59,977 nt of DNA, taken from positions 1 to 59,977 of IMG/VR virus record IMGVR_UViG_3300027848_000024. The stretch is one strand, 5' to 3'. Under the pieces are notes generated by a model, which saw nothing but the letters and a program-made list of their open reading frames with translations, was not told the origin of the DNA and searched no databases. Made by a program: the position numbers and the translations under genes. The number at the start of each line of letters is the position of its first letter. Position 1 is the stretch's first letter. The DNA comes from a virus. This document shows, in pieces, positions 57,787-59,977 of the stretch.

Positions 57787-58202
57787 GCGCGGGTAGCTTT
57801 GTTTAACGGGAAAAGAACAACTCCCGTTTTACCAACAGCCACAACCTTACCACCTGAACCAACAATAGCGGCGGCTGGTCCTATTTCTGTGTTTATTAGA
57901 ACAATGTCTCCCCGCTGAGCCTTGTTCTTTGGTTTTTCGGGGAAACAACTGTCCTGCATTAAAATCTCTATAAACTTCTCAACATCGTACCCCCCGCACA
58001 CTTCCACAACAATACGCAACGCTGATTTTTCGCTAACACAGCGCTCCCGGTATTTGTGCATGAAGTCCATGCCGGTAATAGACAGAACAATATTGGCGGC
58101 AAACAGAACGCAATTATGGGTGGCCCAATCAAATTCCTTTTCTTTGGATTCTCTAATTTGGGCCTCAAGCACAATAGGCCAATCGTCTCTTCTCTTTGTC
58201 AT
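57771..58202 (-). CDS. Tail assembly protein, NlpC/P60-like (DUF6950 type)
   Basis: 143 residues from ATG 58202. FDWATHNCVLFAANIV with a Cys near the start and GDIVLINTEIGPAAAIVGSGGKVVAV later match small phage tail-tip proteins of DUF6950/NlpC type. Expected to sit at the tail tip and perhaps cut peptidoglycan; the catalytic His is not obvious. Confidence 0.72.
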   Translation of the reverse strand: MTKRRDDWPIVLEAQIRESKEKEFDWATHNCVLFAANIVLSITGMDFMHKYRERCVSEKSALRIVVEVCGGYDVEKFIEILMQDSCFPEKPKNKAQRGDIVLINTEIGPAAAIVGSGGKVVAVGKTGVVLFPLNKATRAWGTN

Positions 58203-58930
58203 GCTACACCAAATATGACGCTGGAATCTTTCATGTAAGGCACGTACTCAAATCCCAAGTCGCCGGGGAAATCTATTTGCTGGTCTTCCGTTGTGTATCT
58301 ACGCAAGCGCGGGCGCTCCAAGTCGATTAGCCTGTTCTCTGCTGATACCATAATAGTGGAAGTCTCAGCCCCTTCATCAATCTCAGCAACGTCTGTCTTA
58401 CCATTAAACAGCAAATACGGGTCCCCCACCAAAGACCAGTCCGTTGTGGACAAGGTAGCGAAGTACACCTTGGCTTCCCGTCCCCACTGTATGTCGTCCA
58501 GCGCCATAAGGATCTTATCCGAAGGAATACCACTAAGCGTGAATTTAACCCCGTTAACTTCCAATCCGTCGGATTCTTCTACAGCGCTAATTCCCATAAG
58601 GTCGCTGACACCATCATAGACTGTGTACATAACGGTATTTAACATAGTAGATGCGTCAGTTGGCACGGCGTAGCCGTTGCCATCTGTTATTTCTATATCC
58701 TCAATTGTTTCCACACCAGAATCTCTTGTAATGACCGCCGTGTAGTTGCCGTTAGGAACATCGAGGGAAAGTCCCGGACCAGCAAACGTGTCATACGGTA
58801 CACGAAGATCCCCCAAGCCAGACCATAGTTGTACGTAACCACTTGCCGTCTCTACTACAGCAAGAAAAGCGGGACGCAACTCGTCCGCTTCTGTTTCTGC
58901 TTGTAAATCTACGTCTAAGTCTCTTGCCAT
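58199..58930 (-). CDS. Tail protein upstream of J-like gene
   Basis: 243 residues from ATG 58930; the longer frame (58981) runs into the neighbour and is rejected. The layout VxLWSGxGDLxxxYDTFAGPG ... ENRLIDLERPRLRRYTTED ... FPGDLGFEY is that of phage tail proteins of the DUF2163-like group found next to the DUF6950-type gene. The RPRL here lies in this family-conserved block. Confidence 0.75.
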   Translation of the reverse strand: MARDLDVDLQAETEADELRPAFLAVVETASGYVQLWSGLGDLRVPYDTFAGPGLSLDVPNGNYTAVITRDSGVETIEDIEITDGNGYAVPTDASTMLNTVMYTVYDGVSDLMGISAVEESDGLEVNGVKFTLSGIPSDKILMALDDIQWGREAKVYFATLSTTDWSLVGDPYLLFNGKTDVAEIDEGAETSTIMVSAENRLIDLERPRLRRYTTEDQQIDFPGDLGFEYVPYMKDSSVIFGVA

Positions 58931-58934
58931 GTTT

Positions 58935-59555
58935 CTACACCACCGGGAGGCTAACGCAGCCAAAAGACATGTTGTAGTCAAAGGGCAAAGACATCTCTAC
59001 CCCCATCTCATTGGAAGATAATCTAAAGGTGCCCTTGGCGTTGGTAATGGTTAGGGCGGTATTGTCTGCGTAAGCTGTCCAAATGCTAGGCCATATATCC
59101 AAGGTAGCGTTGCCACTCCCATCCGCGGTTACATCTGACAGGTTCTTAAACAACCTGGAAGAAGTTCCAATGCCTAGTTGGAAGTAGTCCCCCGCTTTAA
59201 ACGTAGCCCCGGCAGACCAACCATCTGTGATAAGAGAGTTGCCTGTTTGGGAAGCCCCGTTAATAAGCGGAGTTCCCCCGGCGGTACCACGAGGAGTGCG
59301 CCCAAGCGGGTCACCAAGCAGAAAAGTGCCTTTTCGCCCGTTAAGCTTTAAAAAGAAGGTATGCCACGCTTCCGCCTCGGCCCTTTCCATAACGGGTAAG
59401 GTTGCTTCCACCTCCCAGCGTTGCCCTTGAAATTCTTGCACCTGGATTTCTTTTGTGAACGGGTTGTCGGTGTAACCTACAACAGACATGGCAGTAAGAC
59501 GAAAGCCAATGAGCGTTTCGTCGTCCGGCAACGCCAGTGGGTAGCTAATGCTCAT
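58935..59555 (-). CDS. Distal-tail-like protein
   Basis: 206 residues from ATG 59555. Opens with MSISYPLALPDDETLIGFRL and has EFQGQRWEVEATLPVMERAEAEAWHTFFLKLNGRKGTFLLGDP, a block common to distal tail proteins directly after tape measure genes. Stop is four bases before the next start; start overlaps the tape measure stop (ATGA). Confidence 0.75.
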   Translation of the reverse strand: MSISYPLALPDDETLIGFRLTAMSVVGYTDNPFTKEIQVQEFQGQRWEVEATLPVMERAEAEAWHTFFLKLNGRKGTFLLGDPLGRTPRGTAGGTPLINGASQTGNSLITDGWSAGATFKAGDYFQLGIGTSSRLFKNLSDVTADGSGNATLDIWPSIWTAYADNTALTITNAKGTFRLSSNEMGVEMSLPFDYNMSFGCVSLPVV

Positions 59556-59977
59556 CGGAAGGCTCCTAGCTTGTTACGCTTCTTAGCGTTAATCATTCCT
59601 GCCTGCGTTGCTCGCGAGATCTGCGGGAGCATATTCATTACTTCTGCACGAACTGTCTGTTGTACACCCGTCTGAAGCTGAATGGTCTGGTAGACCACCG
59701 CGCCACCATTCCCCGCGCCGCCTGAATTAGCCTGACCCGGTGTCATTACCGACACAACCTCGCCCGGTGTGGCCCGCAAAGCTACCGTCTGACTGTCGGT
59801 GCCCCCTGAACCGCCAACGGTGTGACTACCACCATGGGCAAACAGGCCCGCGAATTGTGTCGCCATCAGGGCTGCGGGGGTGGAACCACCACCAGACCCA
59901 AAAATAGAACCGAGAGCGTCGGGTATAGCACCACCGCTACCGCCAAGGGCACTGGAAGGCGGGCCGGACTGTGTCGC
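59552..59977 (-). CDS. Tape measure protein, C-terminal part only
   Basis: The minus-strand frame is open to the window edge (141 residues visible), so the N-terminal bulk lies outside. FAHGGSHTVGGSGGTDSQTVALRATPGEVVSVMTP is the characteristic C-terminal block of siphovirus tape measures. Gly/Ser-rich upstream stretch. Confidence 0.82.
   Translation of the reverse strand, partial: ATQSGPPSSALGGSGGAIPDALGSIFGSGGGSTPAALMATQFAGLFAHGGSHTVGGSGGTDSQTVALRATPGEVVSVMTPGQANSGGAGNGGAVVYQTIQLQTGVQQTVRAEVMNMLPQISRATQAGMINAKKRNKLGAFR

Noticed and set aside
58199-58930. RPRL in a minus-strand tail protein
   Set aside because: It is part of a block conserved in that tail family, so not counted among the recurrent motif copies.

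Overview
The window is a piece of the genome of a tailed double-stranded DNA phage. Nearly every base is coding, with small overlapping genes, a phage replisome, a large terminase subunit, a lysis cassette and a tail module. A two-component spanin pair, a holin-like protein and a lysozyme-like endolysin point to a Gram-negative host. The very large J-like tail-tip protein next to the end of a tape measure suggests a long non-contractile (siphovirus-like) tail. I see no integrase, repressor or excisionase, so a virulent lifestyle is likely. The window cuts a gene at each end.

Layout. (1) 1-8.7 kb, plus strand: small unknown genes and a three-gene set (MoxR-like AAA+ ATPase, a partner protein, and a VWA/metallopeptidase-like protein). 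Most are separated by a strong hairpin terminator followed by a short conserved leader hairpin and a GGAGGAG ribosome site. (2) 8.7-10 kb: a GC-richer cassette with a pentapeptide-repeat protein, a frameshifted small gene and a widespread small phage protein. (3) 10-20 kb: many small orphan genes, two tRNA genes (CAU and Leu-UAA), a NYN-domain nuclease-like protein, several zinc-ribbon mini-proteins, and about 330 bases of non-coding sequence that folds into many helices and looks like a structured RNA. (4) 20-46.9 kb, plus strand: tightly coupled genes for DNA modification and replication. These include queE, a DnaB-like helicase, an SNF2-like helicase, RNase H, a DnaG/T7-type primase, a sigma-like protein, queD, queC, folE (carrying a mini-intein), dpdA, a sliding clamp, a DNA polymerase A with an N-terminal uracil-glycosylase-like domain, a clamp loader, a UvsY-like mediator, a gp32-like SSB with a long acidic tail, a RecA/UvsX-like recombinase, a PD-(D/E)XK nuclease, SbcD- and SbcC-like proteins, the large terminase and a methyltransferase-like protein. 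(5) A bidirectional terminator at 47.1 kb separates this from the minus strand. (6) 47.2-60 kb, minus strand: spanins, holin, endolysin, small membrane proteins, a transglutaminase-like cysteine peptidase, a lipoprotein, tail-fibre proteins, the tail-tip protein, tail assembly proteins and the C-terminus of the tape measure.

How it works together. FolE, QueD, QueE and QueC form the complete route from GTP to preQ0. DpdA is the transglycosylase family that puts such 7-deazaguanines into DNA, so the phage very probably protects its DNA with preQ0 or a close derivative. The replisome is a hybrid: a bacterial-type clamp with a T4-like recombination set (SSB, UvsY-like, UvsX-like, gp46/47-like). 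Signals that ordinary annotation would miss are a covarying leader hairpin in front of many early genes, a short linear motif RP(R/S/T)L recurring in nine otherwise unrelated plus-strand proteins, the FolE intein at the catalytic zinc site, and the candidate structured RNA at 16.3-16.6 kb.
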